From Maribacter sp. HTCC2170 (GTDB lineage: Bacteria; Bacteroidota; Bacteroidia; Flavobacteriales; Flavobacteriaceae): 64,000 nt of DNA. The number at the start of each line of letters is the position of its first letter. The stretch's first letter is position 1. The notes below the pieces were generated by a model. The model did no database searches, was not told the origin of the DNA, and saw only the letters and a list, made by a program, of their open reading frames with translations. The stretch is taken from contig NC_014472.1 of assembly GCF_000153165.2 (NCBI RefSeq), forward strand, positions 803,501-867,500, in the 5' to 3' direction. Shown in pieces: positions 53,923 through 63,674 of the stretch. A program made the position numbers and the translations under genes.

Positions 53923-56775
53923 ATGAGAACAGATTTGTTTGCGTCAAGACATATTGGTATCAGAGATGAAGACCTTGAGCATATGCTTGATACGGTCAAT
54001 GCAAAAAGCCTTGATCAAATAATTGGAGAAACCATTCCCGCAGATATTAGGTTGACCGAGCCTTTACAGCTTACTGATGCCATGAGTGAGCATGAATTTC
54101 TAAGTCATATTGAAGCTCTCTCAAAGAAGAACAAATTGTTCAAGACCTATATCGGCCTAGGTTATCATGAGAGTATAACACCATCGGTAATAAAGAGGAA
54201 TATTCTGGAAAATCCAGGATGGTATACAGCCTACACGCCCTATCAGGCAGAAATTGCACAAGGACGTTTAGAAGCATTATTGAATTTTCAAACCATGGTT
54301 ACCGACCTTACCGGAATGGAATTGGCAAATGCCTCGTTGTTGGACGAAAGTACTGCCGCCGCGGAGGCCATGTCAATGCTTTATGAAGTAAGAAGCAGAA
54401 CCCAGAAAAAAAACAACGTGGTAAAATTCTTTGTGTCGGAAGAAATACTGCCACAAACATTATCATTATTACAAACCAGATCAAATCCGATAGGAATTGA
54501 ATTGGTCATAGGAAACCATGAGGAATTTGATTTTGACAACACATTCTTTGGGGCATTACTTCAGTACCCTGGCAAACACGGTCAAGTTTATGATTACGGT
54601 ACTTTTATAGCGAAAGCAAAAGATAATGATATAAAAGTTGCCGTTGCGGCAGATATCTTAAGTTTAGTTGTGTTGACTCCTCCTGGAGAAATGGGAGCAG
54701 ATGTGGTTGTAGGCACCACGCAACGATTTGGTATTCCACTTGGTTACGGTGGGCCTCATGCTGCTTATTTCGCCACAAAAGAAGCCTACAAAAGGAATAT
54801 TCCCGGACGCATTATTGGAGTTACCAAAGATACGGATGGTAAGTCTGCTCTACGAATGGCTCTTCAAACAAGAGAGCAACATATTAAAAGAGATAAAGCA
54901 ACTTCCAATATATGTACTGCACAAGTATTGTTGGCCGTAATGGCCGGTATGTACGCCGTTTATCACGGTCCAAAAGGATTAAAATATATTGCTGAGAAAG
55001 TGCATTCATCAACTGTAGCTCTTTCAAATGCGTTGAAAAAAATAGGGATAGAACAGATAAATTCTTCTTTTTTCGATACAATAACCGTAAAAGCAAATTC
55101 CTCTAAAGTTCGACCCTTAGCTGAGGACAAAGAAATCAATCTTTTATATATCGATGGAAACACAGTTTCAATATCCCTAAATGAGACCGTCTCTAAGTCT
55201 GATATTCAACTTATCATAAATATTTTTGCAGAATCATTGGATGTTAATTCGGTAGAAGTCCAAGGTTTGTCTGGTTTAAATGAAATTGATCACAAACTAA
55301 AAAGAACCTCCTCCTTTATGGAGAATGAAGTTTTCAGCTCGTTTCATTCTGAGACAGAATTGATGCGTTACATCAAGAAATTAGAACGAAAGGATTTGGC
55401 ATTGAACCACTCCATGATTTCGTTGGGTTCATGTACCATGAAGTTGAATGCCGCTACACAAATGCTACCATTAAGTTCGGCCCATTGGGGAAATATGCAC
55501 CCTTTTGTTCCCATTGATCAGGCTGAAGGATATCAAACAGTTCTTAAAGAACTTGAAAATGACCTTACCACAATTACGGGCTTTGCAGGCACTTCATTAC
55601 AGCCCAATTCTGGAGCTCAAGGTGAATTTGCAGGACTTATGTTGATTCGTGCCTATCACGATTCTAGAAATGAAGGGCATCGCAATATTTGCCTTATTCC
55701 AGCTTCTGCACATGGTACTAATCCTGCTTCCGCCGTGATGGCAGGAATGAAAGTTGTTGTAACAAAAACTGATGAACACGGAAATATTGATGTTGTTGAT
55801 TTAGAGGAAAAAGCCACATTACACGCTAATAATTTAGCGGCATTAATGGTTACCTATCCATCTACCCATGGCGTTTTTGAATCTTCTATAAAATACATAA
55901 CCAAGGTAATTCACGACAATGGTGGTCAAGTCTATATGGATGGTGCCAATATGAACGCCCAAGTTGGGTTGACCAATCCGGCAACTATTGGTGCAGATGT
56001 TTGCCACTTGAATCTACATAAAACATTTGCCATACCACATGGTGGCGGAGGCCCCGGAGTAGGACCAATTTGTGTTGCTAAACAATTGGCTCCTTTTCTT
56101 CCGGGAAACCCTGTTATTGAAACTGGTGGCAATAAAGCTATTTCAGCCATTTCAGCAGCCCCATGGGGAAGTTCTTTGGTATGCCTTATTTCGTATGCCT
56201 ACATTAAAATGTTAGGGGAAAAAGGACTTACAAACTCGACAAAAATTGCCATACTCAACGCTAATTATATCAAAGAAAGATTGAGCGGAAAATATAATGT
56301 GCTATATACTGGTGAAAATGGCAGGGCTGCACATGAGATGATAATAGATTGTAGATCTTTTAAACAGCATGGAGTCGAAGTAACCGATATCGCCAAACGT
56401 CTAATGGATTATGGCTTTCATGCTCCAACGGTTTCTTTTCCAGTTGCGGGCACAGTTATGATAGAACCAACCGAAAGTGAAAGTCTAGCAGAATTGGACA
56501 GGTTCTGTGATGCAATGAATGCTATTCGCGATGAAATTGATATAGCGGCTAAAAGCCCTGAAAATAATGTGTTAAAAAATGCTCCACATACGTTGGAAAT
56601 GGTAACAGGTGATGAATGGGAATTTCCTTATAGTAGGCAAAAGGCAGCTTTTCCTTTACCTTATATTTCAGATAACAAATTTTGGCCTGCCGTGAGAAGA
56701 GTTGATGATGCGTATGGAGATCGTAATTTAATCTGCAATTGTGCTCCGATAGAAGCCTATGCCGAAACTGAATAG
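53923..56775 (+). CDS. gcvP: Glycine dehydrogenase (aminomethyl-transferring), P-protein
   Basis: The P-protein of the glycine cleavage system removes CO2 from glycine and passes the aminomethyl group to the H-protein. The 950-residue single-chain form has two aminotransferase-like halves. The pyridoxal phosphate lysine is Lys700 in HLNLHKTFAIPHGGGGPGVG. The N-terminal half starts with FASRHIGIRDEDLEHML, and SLGSCTMKLNAATQMLP lies at the start of the second half. The gcvT and gcvH genes are not nearby, so the system is scattered. A terminator follows. Confidence 0.97.
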   Translation: MRTDLFASRHIGIRDEDLEHMLDTVNAKSLDQIIGETIPADIRLTEPLQLTDAMSEHEFLSHIEALSKKNKLFKTYIGLGYHESITPSVIKRNILENPGWYTAYTPYQAEIAQGRLEALLNFQTMVTDLTGMELANASLLDESTAAAEAMSMLYEVRSRTQKKNNVVKFFVSEEILPQTLSLLQTRSNPIGIELVIGNHEEFDFDNTFFGALLQYPGKHGQVYDYGTFIAKAKDNDIKVAVAADILSLVVLTPPGEMGADVVVGTTQRFGIPLGYGGPHAAYFATKEAYKRNIPGRIIGVTKDTDGKSALRMALQTREQHIKRDKATSNICTAQVLLAVMAGMYAVYHGPKGLKYIAEKVHSSTVALSNALKKIGIEQINSSFFDTITVKANSSKVRPLAEDKEINLLYIDGNTVSISLNETVSKSDIQLIINIFAESLDVNSVEVQGLSGLNEIDHKLKRTSSFMENEVFSSFHSETELMRYIKKLERKDLALNHSMISLGSCTMKLNAATQMLPLSSAHWGNMHPFVPIDQAEGYQTVLKELENDLTTITGFAGTSLQPNSGAQGEFAGLMLIRAYHDSRNEGHRNICLIPASAHGTNPASAVMAGMKVVVTKTDEHGNIDVVDLEEKATLHANNLAALMVTYPSTHGVFESSIKYITKVIHDNGGQVYMDGANMNAQVGLTNPATIGADVCHLNLHKTFAIPHGGGGPGVGPICVAKQLAPFLPGNPVIETGGNKAISAISAAPWGSSLVCLISYAYIKMLGEKGLTNSTKIAILNANYIKERLSGKYNVLYTGENGRAAHEMIIDCRSFKQHGVEVTDIAKRLMDYGFHAPTVSFPVAGTVMIEPTESESLAELDRFCDAMNAIRDEIDIAAKSPENNVLKNAPHTLEMVTGDEWEFPYSRQKAAFPLPYISDNKFWPAVRRVDDAYGDRNLICNCAPIEAYAETE

Positions 56776-56795
56776 TTTTTTAAATCCCCACAAAC

Positions 56796-56828
56796 AAAAG
56801 CCTTTCAAATGATTTGAAAGGCTTTTTT
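56796..56828 (+). terminator. Intrinsic terminator of gcvP
   Basis: AAAAGCCTTTCAAAT (56796-56810) pairs perfectly with ATTTGAAAGGCTTTT (56812-56826), continuing into a T run at 56823-56828. It begins 20 bp after the gcvP stop. Confidence 0.9.
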
Positions 56829-56935
56829 ATTGTTTTATCTATACCATCATGCAGTATTGAACATCGTAGTGAATTAAACTTTATTGGACCTATTTTTTCA
56901 TTTAATGGTAATTTAACGAAAATGTAAATTCAACG

Positions 56936-57994
56936 ATGGGAATAACAATTACTGGAACAGGATCTTTTCTTCCTTCAGTGAAAATAGAAAATTCAAACTT
57001 TGAGGACCATACTTTTTTAAACAGCGATGGTTCTTCTATCGATGCTCCCAACGACATAATTATTGAAAAATTTAAATCGATTACCGGTATTGGAGAGAGA
57101 CGTTATGCCGAAAATGAATTGAACACTTCTGATTTGGGTTATTTCGCATCTTTAAAAGCAATTGAAGATGCAGGATTGGATAAAGAAACATTGGATTATA
57201 TTATTTTCGCCCATAATTTTGGAGATGTGTCACATGGGCAATCCCAAGGCGATACCTTACCTAGTTTAGCTACCAGAGTGAAGCACAGACTTGGTATCAA
57301 AAATCCAAAATGTGTAGCCTACGATATGTTATTCGGTTGTCCCGGCTGGGTTGAAGGAGTAATACAGGCAAAGGCCTTTATTAAGAGCGGAATGGCCAAA
57401 AAATGTTTAGTGATAGGGGCAGAAACACTATCACGGGTGGTAGATGATTATGATCGAGATTCTATGATTTATTCCGATGGGGCTGGAGCAACAATAATCG
57501 AAGAAAAGCCAGATAATGGAGGTATTCTTTCTCACTCTTCGGCAACACATGCCAATGGCGAGGCTTATTATCTATTTTTTGGAGATTCCTACAAAAAGGA
57601 GAACAATGAAGACCGACGCTTTATTAAAATGTATGGTAGAAAAATTTATGAGTTTGCAATTTCGCATGTGCCCCAAGCAATGAAGGATTGTTTGGATGAA
57701 AGTGGAAAAACCATTTCCGAAGTAAAAAAAATCTTCATTCATCAGGCGAACGAAAAAATGGATGAGGCCATTGTTAAACGATTTTACAGATTGCATGGCC
57801 TAAAAATGCCCAAAGAAATTATGCCGATGAACATAGGGGAATTAGGTAATAGCTCAGTTGCCACAATACCTACATTATACGATATGGTAAAACATGGTCG
57901 ATTGGGAGATCACAATATCAAAAAGGATGATGTGATTATTTTTGCCAGTGTTGGGGCTGGCATGAATATAAATGCCATAGTATATCAAGTCTGA
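56936..57994 (+). CDS. 3-oxoacyl-ACP synthase III (FabH-like) family protein
   Basis: A thiolase-fold condensing enzyme of the KAS III type. The 352-residue protein shows Cys135 in YDMLFGCPGWVEGV, His269 in IHQANEKMDE and Asn305 in GELGNSSVAT, giving a complete Cys-His-Asn triad. A loop around 55-110 with HNFGDVSHGQSQGDTLPSLA is less like FabH, and no fatty acid genes are near, so a specialised acyl substrate is likely. FabH itself cannot be excluded. Confidence 0.87.
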   Translation: MGITITGTGSFLPSVKIENSNFEDHTFLNSDGSSIDAPNDIIIEKFKSITGIGERRYAENELNTSDLGYFASLKAIEDAGLDKETLDYIIFAHNFGDVSHGQSQGDTLPSLATRVKHRLGIKNPKCVAYDMLFGCPGWVEGVIQAKAFIKSGMAKKCLVIGAETLSRVVDDYDRDSMIYSDGAGATIIEEKPDNGGILSHSSATHANGEAYYLFFGDSYKKENNEDRRFIKMYGRKIYEFAISHVPQAMKDCLDESGKTISEVKKIFIHQANEKMDEAIVKRFYRLHGLKMPKEIMPMNIGELGNSSVATIPTLYDMVKHGRLGDHNIKKDDVIIFASVGAGMNINAIVYQV

Positions 57995-58025
57995 TTACCC
58001 ATCACCCTAGTTCAAAGAAATCAAA

Positions 58026-58057
58026 GTGGGAAGACTTTCCACGGCATATTTTTTTAA
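58026..58057 (+). terminator. Possible terminator after the KAS III-like gene
   Basis: GTGGGAA (58026-58032) and TTTCCAC (58036-58042) form a 7-bp stem with one G-T pair and a 3-base loop; a T run follows after six bases (58049-58055). Spacing to the T run is longer than ideal. Confidence 0.4.
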
Positions 58058-58117
58058 CTTCGTACCACATTAATTATGAATATTCTTAAATAGGACAATT
58101 CATACTACAAGTTTTAG

Positions 58118-58660
58118 ATGTACGAGAAAACATTTCCCAATAAACGTTTTAAGAATACTTTATCCTTTCTTCAAAAACATATATCAACAGATCAGTCCAT
58201 TTTGGATTTAGGTGTAGAAAACCCGTTTTCCAAGATTATGAAGGAAAGTGGCTATGTGGTTTCGAATACTAAAGGGGAAGACTTGGACAATGATTTTTCT
58301 ACTATAGTAAATAGTTCTGCCAAAGTCGCAACAGCTTTTGAAATATTTGAACATCTACTTGCCCCTTATAACGTCTTGCGCGAAATAAAGGCTAATAAAC
58401 TCGTTGCCAGCATTCCTTTAAAATTATGGTTTTCCCCTGCCTATCAAAGTAAAACTGACCCCTGGGATCGTCATTACCATGAATTCGAAGATTGGCAATT
58501 TAATTGGCTTTTGGAAAAAGCCGGATGGGAAATAAAAGATTCGACCAAATGGGCAAATCCTGTTAAAAAAATTGGAATTAGACCGTTATTAAGAACCTTT
58601 ACCCCCAGATATTACATTGTTTATGCCGAGAGAACGCAGAATAAAAACTCATCTGAATAG
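58118..58660 (+). CDS. SAM-dependent methyltransferase-like protein
   Basis: A 180-residue protein resembling small class I methyltransferases. SILDLGVENPFSKIM at about 27-41 sits where the glycine-rich SAM motif (DxGxGxG) is expected, but lacks most of its glycines, so cofactor binding is uncertain. AFEIFEHLLAPYNVLREI matches the motif after the acidic loop in this family. The C-terminus (HYHEFEDWQFNWLLEKAGWE) is also typical. The glycosyltransferase gene follows by 9 bp, suggesting shared work on a cell-surface molecule. Confidence 0.68.
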   Translation: MYEKTFPNKRFKNTLSFLQKHISTDQSILDLGVENPFSKIMKESGYVVSNTKGEDLDNDFSTIVNSSAKVATAFEIFEHLLAPYNVLREIKANKLVASIPLKLWFSPAYQSKTDPWDRHYHEFEDWQFNWLLEKAGWEIKDSTKWANPVKKIGIRPLLRTFTPRYYIVYAERTQNKNSSE

Positions 58661-58669
58661 ATTTCTAAT

Positions 58670-59524
58670 TTGAACTATTACATTGTCATACCCGCGCATA
58701 ATGAAGAAGCTTTCCTGTCGAAAACTTTATTCTCAATAGAGCAACAAACATTACAACCCAAAGCGGTTGTTATCGTTAATGATAATTCAACTGACAATAC
58801 TGAAAAAATCATTGATGACTTTGCTAACAAGAATAGCGTTTTTAAAAAATTGAATTCTATTTCATCAAGTGAACATTTACCAGGAAGTAAAGTAATCAAT
58901 GCATTTAACAAAGGTTTTGAGTTATTGGACCATCATTACGACTTTATTGTAAAATTAGACGCAGACCTAATTCTCCCTGTTGATTACTTTGAGAAAATAG
59001 CAGCTATTTTCAAAAAAAGACCAAATGTAGGTCTTGCCGGTGGTTTTGTATATGAGAAAACGCCAAGTGGTATTTGGGAACTAAACCATCCAATGAACAA
59101 AAAACATGTTCGAGGCGCGTTCAAAGCATATTCTAAGAAGTGTTTTATTACTATAGGTGGGCTAAAAAACAGAATGGGATGGGATACCGTTGACGAATTA
59201 TTGGTGCAGTTCAATGGCTTTAAAATAGAGACATTGGATAGTCTTCATGTAAAACATTTGCGACCAACTGGAAAAGCATATAACCCAAAGGCAAAACTTT
59301 TACAAGGTGAAGCCATGTACACCATGGACTATGGTTTCTTGTTAACCTCAGTAGCCTCTTTGAAAATGGCCATAAAACAAAATAAACCAATAGCACTATA
59401 TCATAACATAAAAGGTTTTTTACATGCCCGCAGGGAACGATTACCTAAAATAGTATCAAAGGAAGAAGGAAGATTTATTCGAAAACTAAGATGGAAGGGA
59501 ATAAAAAACAAACTAACTCCTTAA
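58670..59524 (+). CDS. Family 2 glycosyltransferase
   Basis: A 284-residue GT-A enzyme. The N-terminus NYYIVIPAHNEEAFLSK is the start of the nucleotide-sugar fold, followed by VVIVNDNSTDNTEKI and the metal motif DAD at 97-99 in FIVKLDADLILP. The start codon is TTG at 58670: an in-frame TAG lies at 58658-58660, there is no ATG between, and later ATGs would remove the fold. No membrane segments. The sugar and acceptor are unknown. Confidence 0.9.
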   Translation: MNYYIVIPAHNEEAFLSKTLFSIEQQTLQPKAVVIVNDNSTDNTEKIIDDFANKNSVFKKLNSISSSEHLPGSKVINAFNKGFELLDHHYDFIVKLDADLILPVDYFEKIAAIFKKRPNVGLAGGFVYEKTPSGIWELNHPMNKKHVRGAFKAYSKKCFITIGGLKNRMGWDTVDELLVQFNGFKIETLDSLHVKHLRPTGKAYNPKAKLLQGEAMYTMDYGFLLTSVASLKMAIKQNKPIALYHNIKGFLHARRERLPKIVSKEEGRFIRKLRWKGIKNKLTP

Positions 59525-59530
59525 ACAAAA

Positions 59531-59557
59531 AAACCACCCAAATTGGGTGGTTTTTTT
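59531..59557. terminator. Bidirectional terminator between the GT2 gene and ompH
   Basis: AAACCACCCAA (59531-59541) and TTGGGTGGTTT (59543-59553) form a perfect 11-bp stem, with a T run on the plus side (59551-59557) and an A run on the other side that gives a T run on the minus strand. It serves both converging genes. Confidence 0.88.
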
Positions 59558-59574
59558 GTTATAAAGTAATTGTA

Positions 59575-60084
59575 CTAGAAGCCTAACTCTTGTTTTACTT
59601 CTACCAGTAAATCTTTTCCTTTGGCTACCAAAACACCTGCGCCCTGTTGTGCATCCAACACATAGTCATAGCCTTGTGCCGCTGCAACTTTTTCAATAGC
59701 TGCTTTTGCTTTTTCAGAAATTGGTGCAAACAACTCTGCTTGTTTTTTCTGAAGTTCTTGCTGAGCGTTTTGCTGTGCTTCACCAATATTTTTTTCAAAG
59801 CCCTGCAATTCTTGAGCTCTTTTTTGATTTTCTTCTTCAGATTTTGAAGCAGACTCATTTGAATATTGAGTGTATTTGTTTTTCAACTCAGTCATAGAGC
59901 TTTCAATATCGGCCCTATAGGTCTCTTGTAATTTTTTTAATTCAGCTTCTGCTGCTTTCATTTCCGGCATCTCAGATAAAAGTTGCGTTACATCAATGTG
60001 AGCTACTTTACTCTGTGCATTTACAAAACTTGTCGCTGCAACGAATAAAACTAAGGCAACTACTATTTTCTTTACTTCTTTCAT
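59575..60084 (-). CDS. OmpH/Skp family periplasmic chaperone (distal copy)
   Basis: Skp-like proteins are trimeric chaperones with coiled-coil arms that carry unfolded outer membrane proteins to BamA. The 169-residue protein has a signal peptide ending in SFVNAQ, the core KVAHIDVTQLLSEMPEMKAA, a long coiled coil (about 40-130, Glu/Gln/Lys-rich) and a C-terminus with VAAQGYDYVLDAQQGAGVL. Second of two tandem ompH genes after bamA. Confidence 0.93.
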   Translation of the reverse strand: MKEVKKIVVALVLFVAATSFVNAQSKVAHIDVTQLLSEMPEMKAAEAELKKLQETYRADIESSMTELKNKYTQYSNESASKSEEENQKRAQELQGFEKNIGEAQQNAQQELQKKQAELFAPISEKAKAAIEKVAAAQGYDYVLDAQQGAGVLVAKGKDLLVEVKQELGF

Positions 60085-60129
60085 GATTTCTAATTAAAAT
60101 ATTTGAGTATTAATTTAAGTTAATGATTA

Positions 60130-60960
60130 TTAATCTTTGGTGTCCTTATCTGTTTCAGACTCCTTTTTACGTTCTTCTGTTTTTGCTTTCTTTTTTGCTT
60201 CTCTCTCTTCTAAAAGCTTTTTTCTTCTTGCATCGTAAGCCTTTTTCCTTTCATCCCTTATCTTCAACTGTTCTGCTCGCTTCTCTTCAGCAGTTTTAGT
60301 TCTTGCCTCCTCCGCTTGTTTAGCCAAGGTTTTCCTTTCTTTAAGTGCCTCGCTCATTTCCTCAACGGGTTCTTCCCCTTCAAAATTGTCAAGTCTGTTT
60401 CTAGCAGCTTTTTTCTTGGGCTTACTAATTTTTCTTGTCCTAGCAATACCCCTTAATATCAACTCACTTATATCGTGCCTTTTCTCGGAATACAACATTA
60501 CGACATCCGCAGATTTATCGAAAATAAAATCATACTTTTTATTGGCCCCAATTTTCTGGACCTCATTAAAAACTTGATCTTGAATAGGCTGAATTAGCTG
60601 ACGTTTTTGCAATACCAAATCTCCTTGTGGCCCAAAACGATCTTGCTGATATTCTATCATCTCCTTTTCAAGAATCTGAATTTCCTCCTCTCGTTCTTCA
60701 ATCAATTCGCTGGTCAATAGCACCTTTTCTGCCATCAAATCCTTTTTCATTTGCTCAACAGCACTTTGCTTTTGCTCAATTTCAACCTTCCATTTTTGGA
60801 CTTTGGTTTCCAGCTGCTCACTTGCATCTCGATATTCTTCAACATTTTCCAAGATGTACTCCATATCTACATATGCTATTCTAACTCCTCGTTGTGCTAA
60901 GGAATAAGCGGAGCAAAGTATCAAGGACACTACTAAAAGAACTTTTGTTTTTGGTTTCAT
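60130..60960 (-). CDS. OmpH/Skp family periplasmic chaperone with long C-terminal tail
   Basis: From the ATG at 60960 the protein is 276 residues with a signal peptide ending in SAYSLAQ. The OmpH core (RIAYVDMEYILENVEEYRDA; then a coiled coil; KYDFIFDKSADVVMLYSEKR) is followed by about 110 extra residues made almost wholly of Lys, Glu and Arg, a highly charged helix not found in the distal copy. The ATG at 60960 is preferred as it begins the signal peptide. It lies 91 bp after bamA with a -7 box between. Confidence 0.92.
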   Translation of the reverse strand: MKPKTKVLLVVSLILCSAYSLAQRGVRIAYVDMEYILENVEEYRDASEQLETKVQKWKVEIEQKQSAVEQMKKDLMAEKVLLTSELIEEREEEIQILEKEMIEYQQDRFGPQGDLVLQKRQLIQPIQDQVFNEVQKIGANKKYDFIFDKSADVVMLYSEKRHDISELILRGIARTRKISKPKKKAARNRLDNFEGEEPVEEMSEALKERKTLAKQAEEARTKTAEEKRAEQLKIRDERKKAYDARRKKLLEEREAKKKAKTEERKKESETDKDTKD

Positions 60961-60996
60961 TTTTGATTCCGTTTTAACATATAGAAAATATCGTGC

Positions 60997-61004
60997 CAAA
61001 ATTA
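60997..61004 (-). promoter_or_regulatory. -7 box before the ompH pair
   Basis: TAATTTTG on the minus strand matches TAnnTTTG exactly, 36 bp before the first ompH ATG. It could give the chaperones extra expression apart from uppS-bamA. The upstream element is weak. Confidence 0.4.
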
Positions 61005-61051
61005 CTAAAACTTTTAAAATGAAGAGTTTAGCTTATGTCACGATTCTTAAA

Positions 61052-63670
61052 TTAAAACTGTTGGCCAATAATGAAGTGTGTTTGCCATCCACTGGGTCCT
61101 GTAGAGTTTGTTCTATAGTCTTGATCAAAACCATACCCAAAGTCAATTCCCAATAGTCCGAATGCTGGCATAAATATTCTAAGCCCCACTCCAGCCGATC
61201 GTTTTATTTGAAACGGATTAAAGTCCTGAAAATTGTTGAAAGCGTTCCCTCCTTCTAAAAAAGTCAGACCATAAATAGAAGCAGATGGTTTTAAAGTCAA
61301 AGGATATCTAAGCTCCAAAGAGAATTTATTATAAATTAAAGCCCCATCAGGTGAACTAGCACCAGGCTCAACTGGAGTAATGGAATTGTTTTCATAACCT
61401 CTTAATTGAATCACATCTCTACCATCCAAGGTGAAATTACCCATACCATCGCCACCTACATAAAAACGTTCAAAAGGCACATTTCCAATATCATGGTTGT
61501 AGCTACCTAAGAATCCAAATTCCGCATTGGTCCTAAGCACCAAATCACCTACGATAGTTGTATACCAATCACCTTTGAAGTTAAGTTTATAGTATTCCAG
61601 CCATTTAAAACGTTCTTCTTCCAACGACTCTCTCTGCGAGCTTAATTCCTGTAATCTTGAATCATTTGGATCTACAGCACTAATCTCTCTTATCTCATCA
61701 AGCAATTCAGTACTTTCTTCAGTTATTCCCTTAAAGTCCTTATTTCCAAGCAATGAAAAAGGTGGGGTCATCTTCGCGGTAATTGCAAAATTTGAACCCC
61801 TTCTTGGATATATTCTACCACCGTCCAAGGCATTTCTTGAAATTCCGAAGGTATAGGAGATAGAATTAGATTTTCCATTTCCAAAATTGAACAGTCCTAA
61901 ATTGTAATTGTTAAAATCATATAGTTGATACCCTAATGAATGTGATATCGTAAAAAAGTCATCAGGCCATTGTACTCTTTTCGCCAAACCTGCCGAAAGT
62001 CCTGTTATAGAAAAACTTCTGTCTTTGTTAACCTCAACTCTACCAGAACGGGAATAATTTGCCCCAAATTGCTGGGTCCTGGATAATGAAAGGTTAAATC
62101 TCACTGGCTTTTTGCCTCCCAACCATGGTTCTGCGAAATTCAAACTATACACTCGGTAGGTTCTACTGGCTTGCAAACGAAGTGCAAAGCTTTGACCATC
62201 GCCCATAGGAACCGGTTTGTACGCCTCACCGTTTAAAATATTTTTAAGTGAAAAGTTACTGAATGACAGACCCAGTGTACCTATGAACCCTCCACCGCCA
62301 TATCCACCCTGAAGCTCTATTTGACTAGAACCTGATTCAACTAAGCTATATGCCAAATCCACAGTACCTTCATTTGGTTTAGGGTTGATAATATCCGGTT
62401 TAATTTGCTCTGCATCAAAGAACCCAAGTTGTCCCAGCTCCCTAATACTCCTAATAATATCTGACTTATTGTATTTTTGACCAGGTCTAGTTCTTAGCTC
62501 CCTGAAAATTACATGATCGTTGGTCTTGTCATTTCCATTTACTGTTACATGGTCTAAAAATGTCTCTTTACCTTCAACAATACGAATCTCAAAATTTATA
62601 GTATCATTTTCAGCGGAAACTTCCACTGGATTGATGCTGGAAAAAAGATAACCGTGATTTTGATAGAGGTTTGTGATATCATTGGCATCAGGTTTTGAGT
62701 CATCAGCAATTCGTTCACGCAATAAAACACCATTATAAGTAGCACCTTTTTTTATTCCAAGAACACGGTCTAAAACCTGATCAGAATAAACACTGTTACC
62801 CACAAAATCTATATCTCCAAAATAATATTTATTTCCTTCCTCTACCTTGATTTTTATTTGAATGTTGTTCTCATCTACATCTAGGATAGTATCTGAAAGA
62901 ACCCGTGCATCCCTATATCCGTTTTCAGCGTATTTATCCACCAATAAGGATAGATCATTTTGATAATCATCATCTATATACTTAGATTTTTTCCAAAAAC
63001 GGCCCAATTTCTTTTTCTTGGTCTTTTTTAGAGCCTTTCTTAGTTTTTTTGCAGCCAGTTGGTTATTCCCCTCAAATACAATATCCTTGATTTTCACCTT
63101 ATCGCCTTTGTCTACATTCACAACCATGCTTCTTGCATTGGTCTGTGAAGTATCTTTTGCAGTAAGGATATTTACCTTTGCATTTAAATAACCCTTTTTC
63201 TTGAATTTATTCTGAATATAGTTCTTGCTATTGGCAATTAAACTTTCTGTAATCTTCTTTCCTTTCTTTAGGTCGGTATCTTTCAATATTTCATCAACCT
63301 TTCTCTCTTTTATCCCATTCATCTTCACTTTGGACAAAGTTGGTCTTTCAAGAATATTCAATTCAAGAAAAACATTGTCACCTTGAATATCTGTAATGTA
63401 AAAATCAATGTCAGTGAAAAGCTCAAGACCCCATAATTTATTTATGATGGCACTGATCTGCTCTCCTGGCAATGTAATAGGCTGACCAACCCTAAGGCCA
63501 GTATAGGTCTTTACCGTTTGCTCATTATAACTTTGAAGTCCGGTTACCTCAAGACCGCCTAAAATGTACTTTTTCCCATCTTCATAGGAAACATCTTGTG
63601 CTGTGGCAACGGTGGTAATTAAAAGTAGTAAGAAGGTAATAAAAAGTTCAAGGGATATGAACTTTTTCAT
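61052..63670 (-). CDS. bamA: Outer membrane protein assembly factor BamA
   Basis: BamA inserts beta-barrel proteins in the outer membrane. From the ATG at 63670 the protein is 872 residues, with a signal peptide ending in TTVATAQ, an N-terminal array of POTRA domains (GGLEVTGLQSYNEQTVKTYT; FEGNNQLAAKKLRKALKKTK; DIDFVGNSVYSDQVLDRVLG) and the Omp85 barrel. PRRGSNFAITAKMTPPF and the YVGGDGMGNFTLDGRDVIQL region precede lid loop 6-type sequence GYENNSITPV. The C-terminus ends HFIIGQQF, with the terminal Phe that BamA itself recognises. It starts 4 bp after uppS. Confidence 0.96.
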   Translation of the reverse strand: MKKFISLELFITFLLLLITTVATAQDVSYEDGKKYILGGLEVTGLQSYNEQTVKTYTGLRVGQPITLPGEQISAIINKLWGLELFTDIDFYITDIQGDNVFLELNILERPTLSKVKMNGIKERKVDEILKDTDLKKGKKITESLIANSKNYIQNKFKKKGYLNAKVNILTAKDTSQTNARSMVVNVDKGDKVKIKDIVFEGNNQLAAKKLRKALKKTKKKKLGRFWKKSKYIDDDYQNDLSLLVDKYAENGYRDARVLSDTILDVDENNIQIKIKVEEGNKYYFGDIDFVGNSVYSDQVLDRVLGIKKGATYNGVLLRERIADDSKPDANDITNLYQNHGYLFSSINPVEVSAENDTINFEIRIVEGKETFLDHVTVNGNDKTNDHVIFRELRTRPGQKYNKSDIIRSIRELGQLGFFDAEQIKPDIINPKPNEGTVDLAYSLVESGSSQIELQGGYGGGGFIGTLGLSFSNFSLKNILNGEAYKPVPMGDGQSFALRLQASRTYRVYSLNFAEPWLGGKKPVRFNLSLSRTQQFGANYSRSGRVEVNKDRSFSITGLSAGLAKRVQWPDDFFTISHSLGYQLYDFNNYNLGLFNFGNGKSNSISYTFGISRNALDGGRIYPRRGSNFAITAKMTPPFSLLGNKDFKGITEESTELLDEIREISAVDPNDSRLQELSSQRESLEEERFKWLEYYKLNFKGDWYTTIVGDLVLRTNAEFGFLGSYNHDIGNVPFERFYVGGDGMGNFTLDGRDVIQLRGYENNSITPVEPGASSPDGALIYNKFSLELRYPLTLKPSASIYGLTFLEGGNAFNNFQDFNPFQIKRSAGVGLRIFMPAFGLLGIDFGYGFDQDYRTNSTGPSGWQTHFIIGQQF

Positions 63671-63674
63671 ATCG

